DNA of 64,000 bases from Brevibacillus reuszeri (GCF_001187725.1 NZ_LGIQ01000005.1:135024-199023), one strand, 5' to 3'. Positions 52,028 to 61,336 are shown, counted from the stretch's first letter. The notes: generated by a model not told the origin, from the letters alone. A program made the numbers and translations.

Positions 52028-52078
52028 GTAGAGCGCTCTTACGATACGAATTAGGAAAGAGAGCAAGGGGGAATCTGG

Positions 52079-52807
52079 TTGATTAGTTTTCATCAAGTGA
52101 ACAAACATTATGGCAACTTTCATGTCCTGAGGAACATCGACCTGCATATCAACCAGGGAGAAGTCGTCGTGGTTATTGGTCCATCTGGATCAGGCAAAAG
52201 CACAATGGTTCGCTGCATCAACAGATTGGAAACGGTTACAAGTGGAGAGCTCGTCGTTGACAATGTACAGGTGAACGACAAAAACACGGATATTAACCAA
52301 CTGCGTCGCAATATCGGTATGGTTTTCCAGCACTTTAATCTGTATCCGCACAAAACCGTACTGGAAAACATTACACTGGCACCCGTCAAGGTATTGGGAG
52401 TTTCCCAAAGAGAAGCTGATGAAACAGCATTGTACTACCTGGAGAAGGTTGGCATTCCGGAAAAGGCCGACAATTACCCGACCCAGTTGTCCGGTGGGCA
52501 GCAGCAGCGGGTGGCTATTGCGAGAGGACTTGCGATGAGACCGAAAATCATGCTTTTCGATGAGCCAACTTCCGCTCTTGACCCAGAGACAATCGGAGAA
52601 GTGCTGGATGTGATGAAAAAGCTTGCGCAAGAAGGAATGACAATGGTTGTCGTGACGCACGAGATGGGCTTTGCACGGGAAGTAGCGGATCGCATCGTCT
52701 TCATGGACCAAGGCAGAATCTTGGAAGAAGCCACGCCGGAACAGTTCTTTGCCAATCCAAGTGAAGAGCGCGCGAGGTTGTTTCTGAGCCGTATTTTGAA
52801 TCATTAG
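52079..52807 (+). CDS. glnQ: glutamine ABC transporter ATP-binding protein
   Basis: A 242-residue ATPase of the polar amino acid importer family with Walker [10 protein letters not shown] (33-41), signature LSGGQQQR, Walker [14 protein letters not shown] and switch His in VTHEMGFA. The start is TTG 52079 after AAGGGGG. Gene order Q-H-M-P followed by a GlnK/GlnL pair matches the glutamine uptake locus of Bacillus, which supports the substrate. It is about 60% identical by eye to the ATPase at 35065, a paralogue. Confidence 0.92.
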   Translation: MISFHQVNKHYGNFHVLRNIDLHINQGEVVVVIGPSGSGKSTMVRCINRLETVTSGELVVDNVQVNDKNTDINQLRRNIGMVFQHFNLYPHKTVLENITLAPVKVLGVSQREADETALYYLEKVGIPEKADNYPTQLSGGQQQRVAIARGLAMRPKIMLFDEPTSALDPETIGEVLDVMKKLAQEGMTMVVVTHEMGFAREVADRIVFMDQGRILEEATPEQFFANPSEERARLFLSRILNH

Positions 52808-52843
52808 AAATCAAAATAAAAAAGAGAGAAGAGGGGTATTCAG

Positions 52844-53701
52844 ATGAAAGCAAATCGGGTATGGAAAAAAGTGGCTGGACTTGGACTGGTTCTCATGCTT
52901 AGCGCAACTGCGCTCGCAGGCTGTGGAGGCGGCAAGACTTCAGAAGGAGCAGCGCCAGGCGGTCAATCTACTGGAGCAGCCGGAACAGGAACACTTGCTA
53001 AAATCAAGGAAAGAGACAAGTTCGTAGTCGGCGTAAAGTATGATTTGAACCTGTTTGGTCTGAAGGACCCTGCAACTGGAAACGTAGAAGGACTTGATAT
53101 TGATATTGCCAAAGCAATCGCAAAAAAGGTACTCGGTGATGAAAATAAAATCGAGTTGAAGGAAGTAACCTCCAAAACGCGGATACCGATGCTGAAAAAC
53201 GGCGAAATTGATGCGATTATTGCAACGATGACCATTACTGAAGATCGCAAAAAAGAAGTAGACTTTTCTGATGTGTACTTCCTGGCTGGTCAATCCTTGC
53301 TCGTGAAAAAAGATAGCAGCATCAACGGACTCAAAGACCTGCAAAAAGGCATGAAGGTCGTAACAGCAAAAGGCTCTACATCCGCTAAAAACATTCGGGA
53401 GAGTGCACCGGATGCAGAAATTCTTGAATTCGAAAACTACGCAGAAGCCTTCACAGCGCTAAAAGCGGGTCAAGGTGATGCGCTCACGACAGATAACGCT
53501 CTCTTGTATGGAATGGCAAAGCAAGATCCGAACTACCGTGTGACAGAAGAAACTTTTACTGAGGAACCATACGGAATCGCGATGAGCAAAGGCGATGCGG
53601 AATTCGTAAAAACGGTAAACGATCTCTTGAAGGAAATGAAAGAAAACGGCGAGTACGACAAGATTTATGAAAAATGGATTGGAGAAAAGCCGAAAAAATA
53701 A
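52844..53701 (+). CDS. glnH: glutamine ABC transporter substrate-binding lipoprotein
   Basis: A 285-residue family 3 solute-binding lipoprotein: the signal ends at lipobox ALAGC (Cys27), a Gly/Ala-rich linker follows, and the binding domain (about 50-280) opens KFVVGVKYDLNLFG and includes VEGLDIDIAKAIAK and the GEIDAIIATMTIT block. AAGAGAGAAGAGGGG precedes the ATG. It captures glutamine or a related amino acid outside the membrane and hands it to GlnM/GlnP. Confidence 0.92.
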   Translation: MKANRVWKKVAGLGLVLMLSATALAGCGGGKTSEGAAPGGQSTGAAGTGTLAKIKERDKFVVGVKYDLNLFGLKDPATGNVEGLDIDIAKAIAKKVLGDENKIELKEVTSKTRIPMLKNGEIDAIIATMTITEDRKKEVDFSDVYFLAGQSLLVKKDSSINGLKDLQKGMKVVTAKGSTSAKNIRESAPDAEILEFENYAEAFTALKAGQGDALTTDNALLYGMAKQDPNYRVTEETFTEEPYGIAMSKGDAEFVKTVNDLLKEMKENGEYDKIYEKWIGEKPKK

Positions 53702-53786
53702 TGCTGTTCGACTCCATTACGGATGAGCGGTTGCAACTACCGCTCATTCCCTTATTTTCATACGCCAGAGGGGGTTCGTAACAGAG

Positions 53787-54440
53787 ATGATTGATTTTTC
53801 AATCTTGACTAATCACTGGGATATGTATCTAGAGGGATTTGGAAACACCTTGAAGGCGAGCCTGCTCGCACTGATTGGCAGCTTTGTTTTGGGAACGATC
53901 TTTGCTATCTTCCGCATTTCTCCGATTCGCCCACTCAACTGGATAGGCGCAGCATTCGTGGAATTTGTCCGTAACATTCCATTGATCCTCGTAGTCTTTC
54001 TCTTTTTCGTGGGACTACCCTCTATCGGAATTAGGCTGAATCCATTTCTTGCGGGAACGATGGGCCTAACCGTATATACCGCCGCTTTTATCGCAGAGAC
54101 CATACGTGCAGGAATCCAGGCCGTCCCGAAAGGACAAACAGAAGCCGCGCGTTCTTCAGGTCTGACTTATTTGCAAACGATGCGCTACGTCATATTGCCA
54201 CAGGCGATTAAAGTGGTCATTCCTCCCATGGGCAACCAGTTTATCAATCTGGTCAAAAACTCATCTGTTTTGGGTGTTATTGCAGGACTAGATCTGATGT
54301 ATTTCGGTGATCTGATCGCAGCTGATACCTTTGTCACATTTGATGTGTATATTTTCGTGGGTCTTTTCTATCTAATTCTAACCCTTCCGTTAAGCTCGTT
54401 CGTAAGCTATCTGGAACGACGCTTGGCGAGAGGGCGCTAA
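53787..54440 (+). CDS. glnM: glutamine ABC transporter permease
   Basis: A 217-residue HisM-type permease with five helices and the EAA loop EAARSSGLTYLQTMRYVILPQA. It starts 85 bases after glnH behind GAGGGGG and is followed 15 bases later by a second permease, with which it should form a heterodimer. Confidence 0.93.
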   Translation: MIDFSILTNHWDMYLEGFGNTLKASLLALIGSFVLGTIFAIFRISPIRPLNWIGAAFVEFVRNIPLILVVFLFFVGLPSIGIRLNPFLAGTMGLTVYTAAFIAETIRAGIQAVPKGQTEAARSSGLTYLQTMRYVILPQAIKVVIPPMGNQFINLVKNSSVLGVIAGLDLMYFGDLIAADTFVTFDVYIFVGLFYLILTLPLSSFVSYLERRLARGR

Positions 54441-54455
54441 CAAGGAGGGGACACC

Positions 54456-55106
54456 ATGGACTTCATCGGAGCTTATACGCCAAGTCATCTGACCTTTCTC
54501 CTAGAAGGTTTCTGGATCACCTTGCAGGTGGCATTCCTATCGATTATCTTTAGCTTTGCGATTGCGATTGTGGTTGGGGTGCTTCGCTACGCTCGCATTC
54601 CGGTTTTCTCTCGCATACTCGCTACCTTGGTTGAGCTGGTGCGTAATCTGCCGCTGCTCTTAATCATTTTCTTCACGTATTTTGCTCTTCCAGAAGTGGG
54701 CATCAAGCTCGACAAATTTTATGCCGCGGTTCTGGCACTGGTTATTTTTGAGGCGGCGATGCTGTCTGAGATCGTCCGAAGTGGGTTAAACTCAGTGGAA
54801 AAGGGACAAATTGAAGCTGCACGTTCCTCTGGACTCAATTACGTGCAAACGCTCTGGCATGTCGTGCTGCCTCAAGCACTTCGACGAATGGTACCGCCTA
54901 TCGTCAGCCAGTTTATCTCGCTGTTAAAGGATACTTCCCTGGCAGTCATTATTGCTCTGCCTGAGCTGATGAACCATGCACAGATCATCAACGGTCGCAA
55001 CGTCAATTATGTCATTCCGACGTTTTTGCTCGTAGCGGTTATGTATTTCGTAGTCAACTATGCCTTGTCGATTGTCTCCAAGCGTTTGGAAAACAAGCAC
55101 GCTTAA
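54456..55106 (+). CDS. glnP: glutamine ABC transporter permease
   Basis: A 216-residue paralogue of GlnM with the same five-helix plan and EAA loop EAARSSGLNYVQTLWHVVLPQA. AAGGAGGGG lies just before the ATG. It is the last transporter gene; a hairpin terminator (55124-55164) separates it from the two-component system. Confidence 0.93.
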   Translation: MDFIGAYTPSHLTFLLEGFWITLQVAFLSIIFSFAIAIVVGVLRYARIPVFSRILATLVELVRNLPLLLIIFFTYFALPEVGIKLDKFYAAVLALVIFEAAMLSEIVRSGLNSVEKGQIEAARSSGLNYVQTLWHVVLPQALRRMVPPIVSQFISLLKDTSLAVIIALPELMNHAQIINGRNVNYVIPTFLLVAVMYFVVNYALSIVSKRLENKHA

Positions 55107-55123
55107 ATTTTTCATCTGTGCAG

Positions 55124-55164
55124 ATCTCCGATTCTTTGTAAAATAGGAATGGGAGATTTTTTCT
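55124..55164 (+). terminator. terminator of glnQHMP
   Basis: ATCTCC-G-ATTCT pairs with GGAAT-G-GGAGAT (55124-55157) with one mismatch, then T. Confidence 0.7.
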
Positions 55165-55285
55165 TTACTTTCGAAAGGGTTCATTTCGCTCCAGCGATAA
55201 GAGCTGAAAGTATAGGAGAAACGAAGGTTTTCGCGATGGTAACGGGCGATGGGGCCGACGTTTTTCTACTCAGAAAGGGGCTATT

Positions 55286-56557
55286 ATGCGCGAGCGTTTA
55301 CTGATACTCTTCGTAATCATGCTGGCATCGGCTTTTTTCGGGGAAATGAAGGTGAATCCTTTGGGAGGTAGCTTTCGTTTCTCGCTGGGAATTGCCGCTT
55401 TCTTTTTCGGATTACTCTGGTTTCAGGCCGTACCTGTTCTTTTGACAGGTTTTTTGACGGGTACGTTCATTCTCGGCTTTCGGGTATGCCTCGATGTACT
55501 CATCGATTATCGGACGTGGGGAGAGAGCTTTTTTGTCCATCTTCCTTCTGCCTTTTTTTATTTCAGTTTTTCGCTCTTGATTTATTTCATCCGGGCGAGA
55601 AAGTATTTAGAATTTCCTCTATTAGTAGGCTTGATTGGGGCTTCGGTAGATTTTCTCTCCAATATCGTGGAGCTGCAAGTACGGCAAATTTTTAGTGATA
55701 CACCGCTACTCACTTGGGAGAGCGCTTCCATGCTTCTTTTCTTCGGCGCTTTGCGTAGTTTTTTTGTCGTTGGTTTGTACAACAGCTTTTCGATCCGGCA
55801 GGTCCGAGCGGTAGGCGCGGTGCGTCAGCAAGAGCTGGAGCGATTGCGCATGATCAATACCGAACTGTATGAAGAAGCTTTTTACTTGCGGAAATCGATG
55901 ACACAGCTCGAAGAAATCACACGAGAAAGCTATCAGCTATACACGCGGCTGCGAGAGTCTGAGCATGAGGAGTCACCTACAGCCCTCACGATTGCTGAGC
56001 ATGTACATGAAGTGAAAAAAGACTCGCAGCGCATGCTCGCCGGACTGTCCAATCTCATGAATCAGGAAGGTCTGTCACCCAAGCTGCCGATAGCTGAGCT
56101 GTGTGGACTGGTGATTCGGGCAAATCAGAAGTATGCCGAAATGCTGGACAAAGAAATTGAATTTACGTGGAATTGTCAGGTGAAATTGTCAACGAGCCAA
56201 ATCTACGCACTGCTTTCGGTACTGAACAACCTCGTAGCCAATGCAGTAGAGGCTATCAACAAAAATGGGCATGTCGAATTGCTTGTTGCGCTGGAACATC
56301 GTAATCTAGTGTTTCACGTACTGGATAGTGGACCGGGGATTCCACGCGATGAAAGAGAATGGGTTTTCCAGCCTGGGTATACGACGAAATATGATGCGCA
56401 AGGAAATTCATCTACGGGTATCGGACTTACGCATGCTAGAGGGATCGTCCAAAGCTTGCAAGGCAGCTTACGTATTTTGCACGATCGGGAAGGCATGACG
56501 CATTTCGAAGTGGAAATTCCAACCGATCAACTGCTCAGAAGGGAGGTCGTGTCGTGA
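55286..56557 (+). CDS. glnK: GlnK-type sensor histidine kinase (glutamine sensing)
   Basis: A 423-residue membrane kinase with five or six N-terminal helices (to about 175), a coiled coil (about 176-215), and a short dimerisation region with the probable phosphoacceptor His in EHVHEVKKD. The ATPase domain has the N box (LNNLVANAVEAI), G1 (DSGPGIP) and G2 (GNSSTGIGLTHA). It resembles B. subtilis YcbA/GlnK. Its stop overlaps the response regulator start by four bases. It should signal glutamine availability to GlnL and so to the importer genes upstream. Confidence 0.9.
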   Translation: MRERLLILFVIMLASAFFGEMKVNPLGGSFRFSLGIAAFFFGLLWFQAVPVLLTGFLTGTFILGFRVCLDVLIDYRTWGESFFVHLPSAFFYFSFSLLIYFIRARKYLEFPLLVGLIGASVDFLSNIVELQVRQIFSDTPLLTWESASMLLFFGALRSFFVVGLYNSFSIRQVRAVGAVRQQELERLRMINTELYEEAFYLRKSMTQLEEITRESYQLYTRLRESEHEESPTALTIAEHVHEVKKDSQRMLAGLSNLMNQEGLSPKLPIAELCGLVIRANQKYAEMLDKEIEFTWNCQVKLSTSQIYALLSVLNNLVANAVEAINKNGHVELLVALEHRNLVFHVLDSGPGIPRDEREWVFQPGYTTKYDAQGNSSTGIGLTHARGIVQSLQGSLRILHDREGMTHFEVEIPTDQLLRREVVS

Positions 56558-57474
56558 TCCGTTTTTTTCTGATTGAAGACGATGCGGTCGTGAGAAGAAT
56601 GTTGGAGCGAATTATTCAGGATAGCGGCCTGGGGGAGATCGTAGGTCAGGCAAGTGATGGGAATCAGGTGTCGATTGATCAGCTGTTTGGCGTCGATGTG
56701 ATCATCATTGACCTGCTGATGCCGGAGCTGGATGGAATTCAGACTATCAAAAAGCTCCAAGGAGAAGGCTTTGCAGGCAGATTTATCATGGTCTCGCAGG
56801 TGGAAAACAAGGAGATGATCGGAGAAGCGTATTTGCAAGGCATTGATACCTTTATCCAAAAACCGATCAATCGTCTGGAGGTCATGTCTGTCCTCAAACG
56901 AGTGGCGGATTACTTGTCTTTGGAGGCTTCGCTTTTAACGATTCGCAAGTCCTTGCAAATCCTCGATATAAAAGGAAAGCCGGAGTCAGCTGAATATGGT
57001 TCGAAGTCAGCCTCATTTTCTGAACAGGGTGGGGTAGCACAGCGGGCACAGCAGCTCCTGTTGCAGCTTGGCATTGCCAGTGAAGCGGGAGCGCCCGATC
57101 TGGTATTGATCATCCAGTGGCTGGCTCAGGAAGAACGCAGGGGAGATCAGCTGCGGGATATTCAGCTCAAGGAGCTGTACTCGCAGATTTTGCTAAAGCT
57201 GCACGGGACGTTGGATGAGCAGTCGATGGGAAAAGAAGTGCGTGCGATGGAGCAGAGGATCAGAAGAATGGTGCTGCAAGCCTTCAACCACTTGTCCTCG
57301 CTTGGTTTAACCGACTATGCCAACCCGACCTTCGAGCATTTTGCTCCACGCCTGTTTGATTTTCAAGAAATTCGCCAACGCATGCAAGAGCTGGAGGCAG
57401 GCGAAAAAACAACCAAATGCCGCATCAGCGTGCGAAAATTTTTATCTGTCTTTTTTATGGAAGCAAAAGCATAA
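56554..57474 (+). CDS. glnL: GlnL-type response regulator with YcbB DNA-binding domain
   Basis: A 306-residue regulator. The receiver domain (1-120) has the acidic pair Asp9-Asp10, phosphoacceptor Asp53 (IIDLLMPELDG) and Lys in IQKPIN. The C-terminal half (about 160-300) is the YcbB domain particular to GlnL proteins, with a putative HTH in AFNHLSSLGLTDYANPTF. The start is GTG 56554 within the glnK stop. Candidate target sites are the TTTTG direct repeats before glnQ. A bidirectional terminator follows. Confidence 0.92.
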   Translation: MIRFFLIEDDAVVRRMLERIIQDSGLGEIVGQASDGNQVSIDQLFGVDVIIIDLLMPELDGIQTIKKLQGEGFAGRFIMVSQVENKEMIGEAYLQGIDTFIQKPINRLEVMSVLKRVADYLSLEASLLTIRKSLQILDIKGKPESAEYGSKSASFSEQGGVAQRAQQLLLQLGIASEAGAPDLVLIIQWLAQEERRGDQLRDIQLKELYSQILLKLHGTLDEQSMGKEVRAMEQRIRRMVLQAFNHLSSLGLTDYANPTFEHFAPRLFDFQEIRQRMQELEAGEKTTKCRISVRKFLSVFFMEAKA

Positions 57475-57492
57475 GCCATCATACCCGAATAC

Positions 57493-57551
57493 AAAAAAGG
57501 AAAAAACAGACCGCATGTACAAGTGAGATACGGTTTGCTTTTTCCTTTTTT
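57493..57551. terminator. bidirectional terminator between glnL and the nos-like operon
   Basis: AAAAAAGGAAAAA-CA-ACCG (from 57493) pairs with CGGT-TG-TTTTTCCTTTTTT (to 57551). The A-rich and T-rich arms serve converging transcripts from both sides, and the nos-like operon stop lies only three bases away. Confidence 0.85.
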
Positions 57552-57553
57552 AG

Positions 57554-58279
57554 TTAGACCTGCGCTTTTGAAAAAAGCTCTGAAAACGCCCCGTACAAAC
57601 CCGCAGCTCCATACTGCTCCTGATATTCCTCAATTGGGCTGTCGCGCATGATTTTCCCGTTCATTAAAAAGATGGCACGGTCAGCAATCGCATCGGCTAC
57701 CTGCAGCTGATGCGTGGAAAAGATAACGCTCTGACCCGCGAGCTTGATTTCCCTCACCAAATCAACAAACCCGTCCATCCAATATGGATCGAGCCCATTC
57801 GTTGGCTCGTCGAGAATGACGAGAGCAGGCTTGGCCAAGATCGCTTGAGCGAACAGCAGGCGCTGCTGCATGCCTTTGGAGAACTGGGAAACACGTTTGT
57901 TTCGATGCTCGTGCAAACCCACTGCTGCCAGTACATGATCTGCTTCCTCAGCGGAGCGACTACGAAGTGAGGCGTAGAAGCGTATCGTTTCACTAGCGGT
58001 GAGTCCAGGTGAAAAAGTAAAGTGATCGGGCATATAACCGATTTGCTGCAAGTAATCGACCCGATGATCGTTCCAGTTCAAGCCATTTAGCTGAATCGTT
58101 CCCGCCGTGGGACGCAAAATACCGACGATCATCCGCAGAATCGTACTTTTCCCTGCACCATTGCCGCCGCACAAAGCGATGACTTCTCCTGGCTCAATTC
58201 GCAGGCTGAAAGGATGTACGATCGTTTTCCCGTCGATCGTTTTTTCGACCTGATCGATTTCCAAACCAAATACGTCCAC
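57554..58279 (-). CDS. NosF-like ABC transporter ATP-binding protein
   Basis: A 241-residue ATPase with Walker A CGGNGAGKST (37-46), signature FSKGMQQR, Walker B LVILDEPTNGLDP and a switch His in STHQLQ. The longer frame to 58396 would overlap the permease gene; GAAGGTG eight bases before GTG 58279 fixes the start. It is last in a NosD-NosL-permease-ATPase operon. In nitrous oxide reducers NosF powers copper-sulfur cluster assembly in NosZ; here no nosZ is present, so the role is open. Confidence 0.85.
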   Translation of the reverse strand: MDVFGLEIDQVEKTIDGKTIVHPFSLRIEPGEVIALCGGNGAGKSTILRMIVGILRPTAGTIQLNGLNWNDHRVDYLQQIGYMPDHFTFSPGLTASETIRFYASLRSRSAEEADHVLAAVGLHEHRNKRVSQFSKGMQQRLLFAQAILAKPALVILDEPTNGLDPYWMDGFVDLVREIKLAGQSVIFSTHQLQVADAIADRAIFLMNGKIMRDSPIEEYQEQYGAAGLYGAFSELFSKAQV

Positions 58280-58284
58280 GTGAT

Positions 58285-59100
58285 TCACCTTCTCTCCCAT
58301 GCTTTGATGGCGATAAACATCGTTACGCCGATCCAGGCCAAGCAAAGTGCAACGAAGCACATATCTCCCAATGGCGAGTCGACCCAGTACATCCATTTGT
58401 AATACTCAGGTCCAAAGATCGAGCCTCCACCAAGTCTGGCAACGGAAAAGACACGGACGAACTCTGCCGGATTTAAAAGCGTGACGATTTGAAGAATAGG
58501 CTTGATCCACGTATACGGTACGAAGCTGAGCAGCGAGATGAGCAAGGTAGGCCAAGCCATTATATAGAAGAACCAGACGCTAACACCCATCGTCAGAGCT
58601 TGCCAACGATTCCGGCTCAATGCCCCGATCAATAGCGCAATCCCGAGAAACAACAGGATAATACAGAGCGAGAAAACAAACAAAAACAATAACGTCGTCG
58701 CTGAAAAGCTTTTTCCAAGCAAAGCCCCGACCAAGCCGGAAAGCCCATAGCCAAAGGATACGATTGAGACCAGGACAACCGCTTGCCCGAGATATTTTCC
58801 GAGTAAAAAGGAAGAGGTGGTCATCGCGTAGGTGGACAACAGCTGCCAGCTTCCCTCCTCCTTCTCCGCGGTAAGCGAAAAGGAGGAGAGGAGCATCGTC
58901 ATGAGTGGCAGCAGGTACAAAATCAGATTAAGCATCGTGCCTGTTGTATACGTATAGCCTTGCATATAGGACTGAGACTGGATGACCAACAGCCCGAGAC
59001 TAAACAGGGAGAACAGGGCCATAAACGAATATGACCAAGGATTGCGGAAGCCTACCTTCACTTCCCGTTTGGCAATCAGATTGATGTGCACGTTCTCCAC
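58285..59100 (-). CDS. NosY-like ABC-2 family permease
   Basis: A 271-residue ABC-2 type permease with six helices, including an N-terminal cytosolic VGFRNPWSYSFM segment typical of NosY-like proteins and a TAEKEEGSWQLLSTYAM coupling motif. It ends five bases before the ATPase start. With NosF it would form the energised half of the Nos maturation complex that works with NosD. Confidence 0.85.
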   Translation of the reverse strand: MENVHINLIAKREVKVGFRNPWSYSFMALFSLFSLGLLVIQSQSYMQGYTYTTGTMLNLILYLLPLMTMLLSSFSLTAEKEEGSWQLLSTYAMTTSSFLLGKYLGQAVVLVSIVSFGYGLSGLVGALLGKSFSATTLLFLFVFSLCIILLFLGIALLIGALSRNRWQALTMGVSVWFFYIMAWPTLLISLLSFVPYTWIKPILQIVTLLNPAEFVRVFSVARLGGGSIFGPEYYKWMYWVDSPLGDMCFVALCLAWIGVTMFIAIKAWERR

Positions 59101-59109
59101 GTCCCTTTA

Positions 59110-59718
59110 CTAGTGTTTTGATTGAGTGCTGCTATCCGCTGCCGGAGTGCTTTCTGCATGGCTGTCGGCAGAGTGTCCATCCTGCTGATGCTGTCCTTCC
59201 GCCTGGTGACCCCCGTGATTTTGCGCATCAGAGGAATGCCCGTCCTTGTTCATATTCATATGACCGCTCATGCTGCGTTCCCATGTATGGTTTTTCAGGT
59301 CAGTTACAGCACCTTTTTTCTGCTCCTGCACGAAAGATTCTGCGGCTGCCTTATCTTTAAAAGAGTAGATGCCATAGCTCATCGGAGTCTTGAAGGTTGC
59401 GTCGTATGCATAGACTGCCTGATCGGCTTTCATCCATTCAGCGGTGTAGTAATCACGGACAAACTCAACATCTACCTGCTCTGTGCCATTTTTCTCGGTC
59501 CATTCATGCATGCAGCCAATATCATCAAATTTCAGGACCTTCCCATCTTTTAGGACGATCTCGGTCGCGTTGTGGTCGTTAGGGACATGCATGTGACAAA
59601 TATCACATTTGTCGACGCCCTCAGCGATGTCAGCAGGCTGTGCTTCCTGTTTGCCGCAGCCCATCATCATTAAGCTAATTCCTACAATTGCACCTAGTGT
59701 TGTTACCCATTTTTTCAT
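59110..59718 (-). CDS. nosL: NosL-like copper-binding lipoprotein with His-rich tail
   Basis: A 202-residue lipoprotein of the NosL family, an outer-face copper(I) chaperone. The lipobox MMGC gives Cys21. The conserved CxxCHM motif is Cys38-Cys41-His42-Met43, followed by DDIGCMHEW and a typical AYDATFKTPMSYG block. Beyond about residue 150 it carries a His/Met/Asp-rich extension absent from standard NosL, probably a metal-binding tail. Its start overlaps the nosD stop (ATGA). Confidence 0.92.
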   Translation of the reverse strand: MKKWVTTLGAIVGISLMMMGCGKQEAQPADIAEGVDKCDICHMHVPNDHNATEIVLKDGKVLKFDDIGCMHEWTEKNGTEQVDVEFVRDYYTAEWMKADQAVYAYDATFKTPMSYGIYSFKDKAAAESFVQEQKKGAVTDLKNHTWERSMSGHMNMNKDGHSSDAQNHGGHQAEGQHQQDGHSADSHAESTPAADSSTQSKH

Positions 59719-61070
59719 TGTTTTTTCACTCCTGTATAAATAATCGTACCGCTTCCGAGCAATAAGAGTGCTCCTAAAATACCTGTTACCCAGCTGCTGC
59801 TGCCCCCGGTATCACTGGATTGCGAATCGGGTGGATTCATCAGCGGAGCTGCATCGCGAATCGTTATGCCCGTTCCATTGGTAAAGAGTCCTTCGAGAAA
59901 GACAAACCCTGGCGCCTGGAAAAATAGCTGATAGGGAGGAACGGCATCCGTCAGCCCAAGGTAAAAGGGATTCATTTCATAAGGAAGGTCGCTGCGGTTA
60001 TCCCCGTCAACGTCTAGTCCCTGCAGATTGTCCCAGTAGTTTCCGTCCAGACGGTCAGTTGTACTGTCTTGAGCTTGTGCCTGAATGACGTTTGATACAA
60101 ACACATTCTCAGTAAGCACATTGTCACGGGAATTGAGGAGCTGCATCCCGATAAAATTGAGCTTCAGCTGATTCTGCCGGACTTCAATTCCCTGGGATCG
60201 TTCCAGATAAAGCCCGACCCGATTGCCCTCGATCTGATTTCCTTGCAGCTTGGAATTCGTCACCTCATAGAGGAGAATTCCTTGCGAGTTAGGGTTTTTT
60301 TGCTGCTTGAGAAGCTGATTGCCTAGAACCGTAGCTTTTGTCGTCTCCATCAGCATCGCGCCGGTCACGTTTTCACTCCCGGTATTTTCCGAAAGGATGG
60401 TGTCAGATGTCCCCATGAAATGGTAGCCATACCGCGATTTCTCGACGTGATTTTGTGTGATTTCATTGCCATTGCTGCGCTCCACATAAATACCGTCAAA
60501 TGCATTTGTGACTTGATTGGATACGATCCGGTTCTGATGAGAATCGTACAAGTCGATTCCATTTCCCTTTTGCGCGATTTCGTTACTCTTCGGTGTCTCC
60601 TGGCCTTTTATCAGGTGCTTGCTGTGATCATGTCCAGCATCGTTTCCTGTGCCTCTCTCTTTTACCTTGCCGATGACCTGAATGTTGTGAAGGGTATTGG
60701 AGCTGGCCTGACGTAGCTGTATGCCTGTACTCATCGTCTCGATGACGATATTCTCCAATACGTTTTTATTGCCCCTGATTAATAAGGTTGCGTCTTCACT
60801 GTTAATCCGTTTGTCCACGATTTTGATTCCCTGGATCGTGACCTTGTCGCTTTGGATCGTGACAGCAGCTTCTTCACTGGGATTGGTAATTTTCACATTC
60901 CCGTTTGCCAGCAGGACGAGGGGCTTGGTTATGCGTATCGGTCCTTCATAATCCCCCTCAGGGATGGTGATGGTATCCCCGGGGCGAGCCTGATCAAGCA
61001 TCGCTTGCAGGGTAGTGGGTTCTGCTGCCCTCATGCCAGCTGGAACCAGAAAAACGATGAGAATAGCCAT
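59715..61070 (-). CDS. nosD: NosD-like right-handed beta-helix protein
   Basis: An exported protein of 451 residues from ATG 61070. It consists of NosD/CASH beta-helix repeats (about 25-360) with rows of Asn, Ile and Gly (NGIDLYDSHQN, DGIYVERSNGN and similar), then the GNYWDNLQGLDVDGD motif that marks NosD, and a C-terminal membrane anchor (about 425-447). No ribosome site precedes ATG 61070. AAAGGGGG at about 61132-61139 and an in-frame CTG at 61124 would add 18 residues holding a twin-arginine motif (KRRSFF), so the true start is probably upstream. First gene of the operon. Confidence 0.88.
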   Translation of the reverse strand: MAILIVFLVPAGMRAAEPTTLQAMLDQARPGDTITIPEGDYEGPIRITKPLVLLANGNVKITNPSEEAAVTIQSDKVTIQGIKIVDKRINSEDATLLIRGNKNVLENIVIETMSTGIQLRQASSNTLHNIQVIGKVKERGTGNDAGHDHSKHLIKGQETPKSNEIAQKGNGIDLYDSHQNRIVSNQVTNAFDGIYVERSNGNEITQNHVEKSRYGYHFMGTSDTILSENTGSENVTGAMLMETTKATVLGNQLLKQQKNPNSQGILLYEVTNSKLQGNQIEGNRVGLYLERSQGIEVRQNQLKLNFIGMQLLNSRDNVLTENVFVSNVIQAQAQDSTTDRLDGNYWDNLQGLDVDGDNRSDLPYEMNPFYLGLTDAVPPYQLFFQAPGFVFLEGLFTNGTGITIRDAAPLMNPPDSQSSDTGGSSSWVTGILGALLLLGSGTIIYTGVKKQ

Positions 61071-61219
61071 GCTAGCCAGTGACAGTTCGCGGAAAAAACT
61101 GCGGCGTTTCCATCTCCGAATCAGGGTTCTTCCCCCTTTCCGCTCCTTGTTTGAGCCACTTTTAGCATAGCAGTCCGGGATTCATTTCGGATGACTCAAC
61201 CGGGCTATAAAACGTGTCA

Positions 61220-61299
61220 AAAATCGCAACGATTTTACAAAAATGGAAATGATGAGCGAAAAATACGAGTTGGCAATCTGTGAGGAATCGGTTCATAAT
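61220..61299 (+). promoter_or_regulatory. divergent control region of nosD and the acidic protein
   Basis: AAAATCG-CAA-CGATTTT (61220-61236) is a perfect inverted repeat between the two genes. Rightward, TTGGCA (61270-61275) and CATAAT (61294-61299) with an 18-base spacer form a promoter for the 61337 gene. Leftward, an extended -10 (TGCTATGCT) near 61172-61164 is a candidate for the nos-like operon. Confidence 0.5.
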
Positions 61300-61336
61300 G
61301 AGGAGAAATTGTGACAGCTGGAGGGGGAGACGAGGC

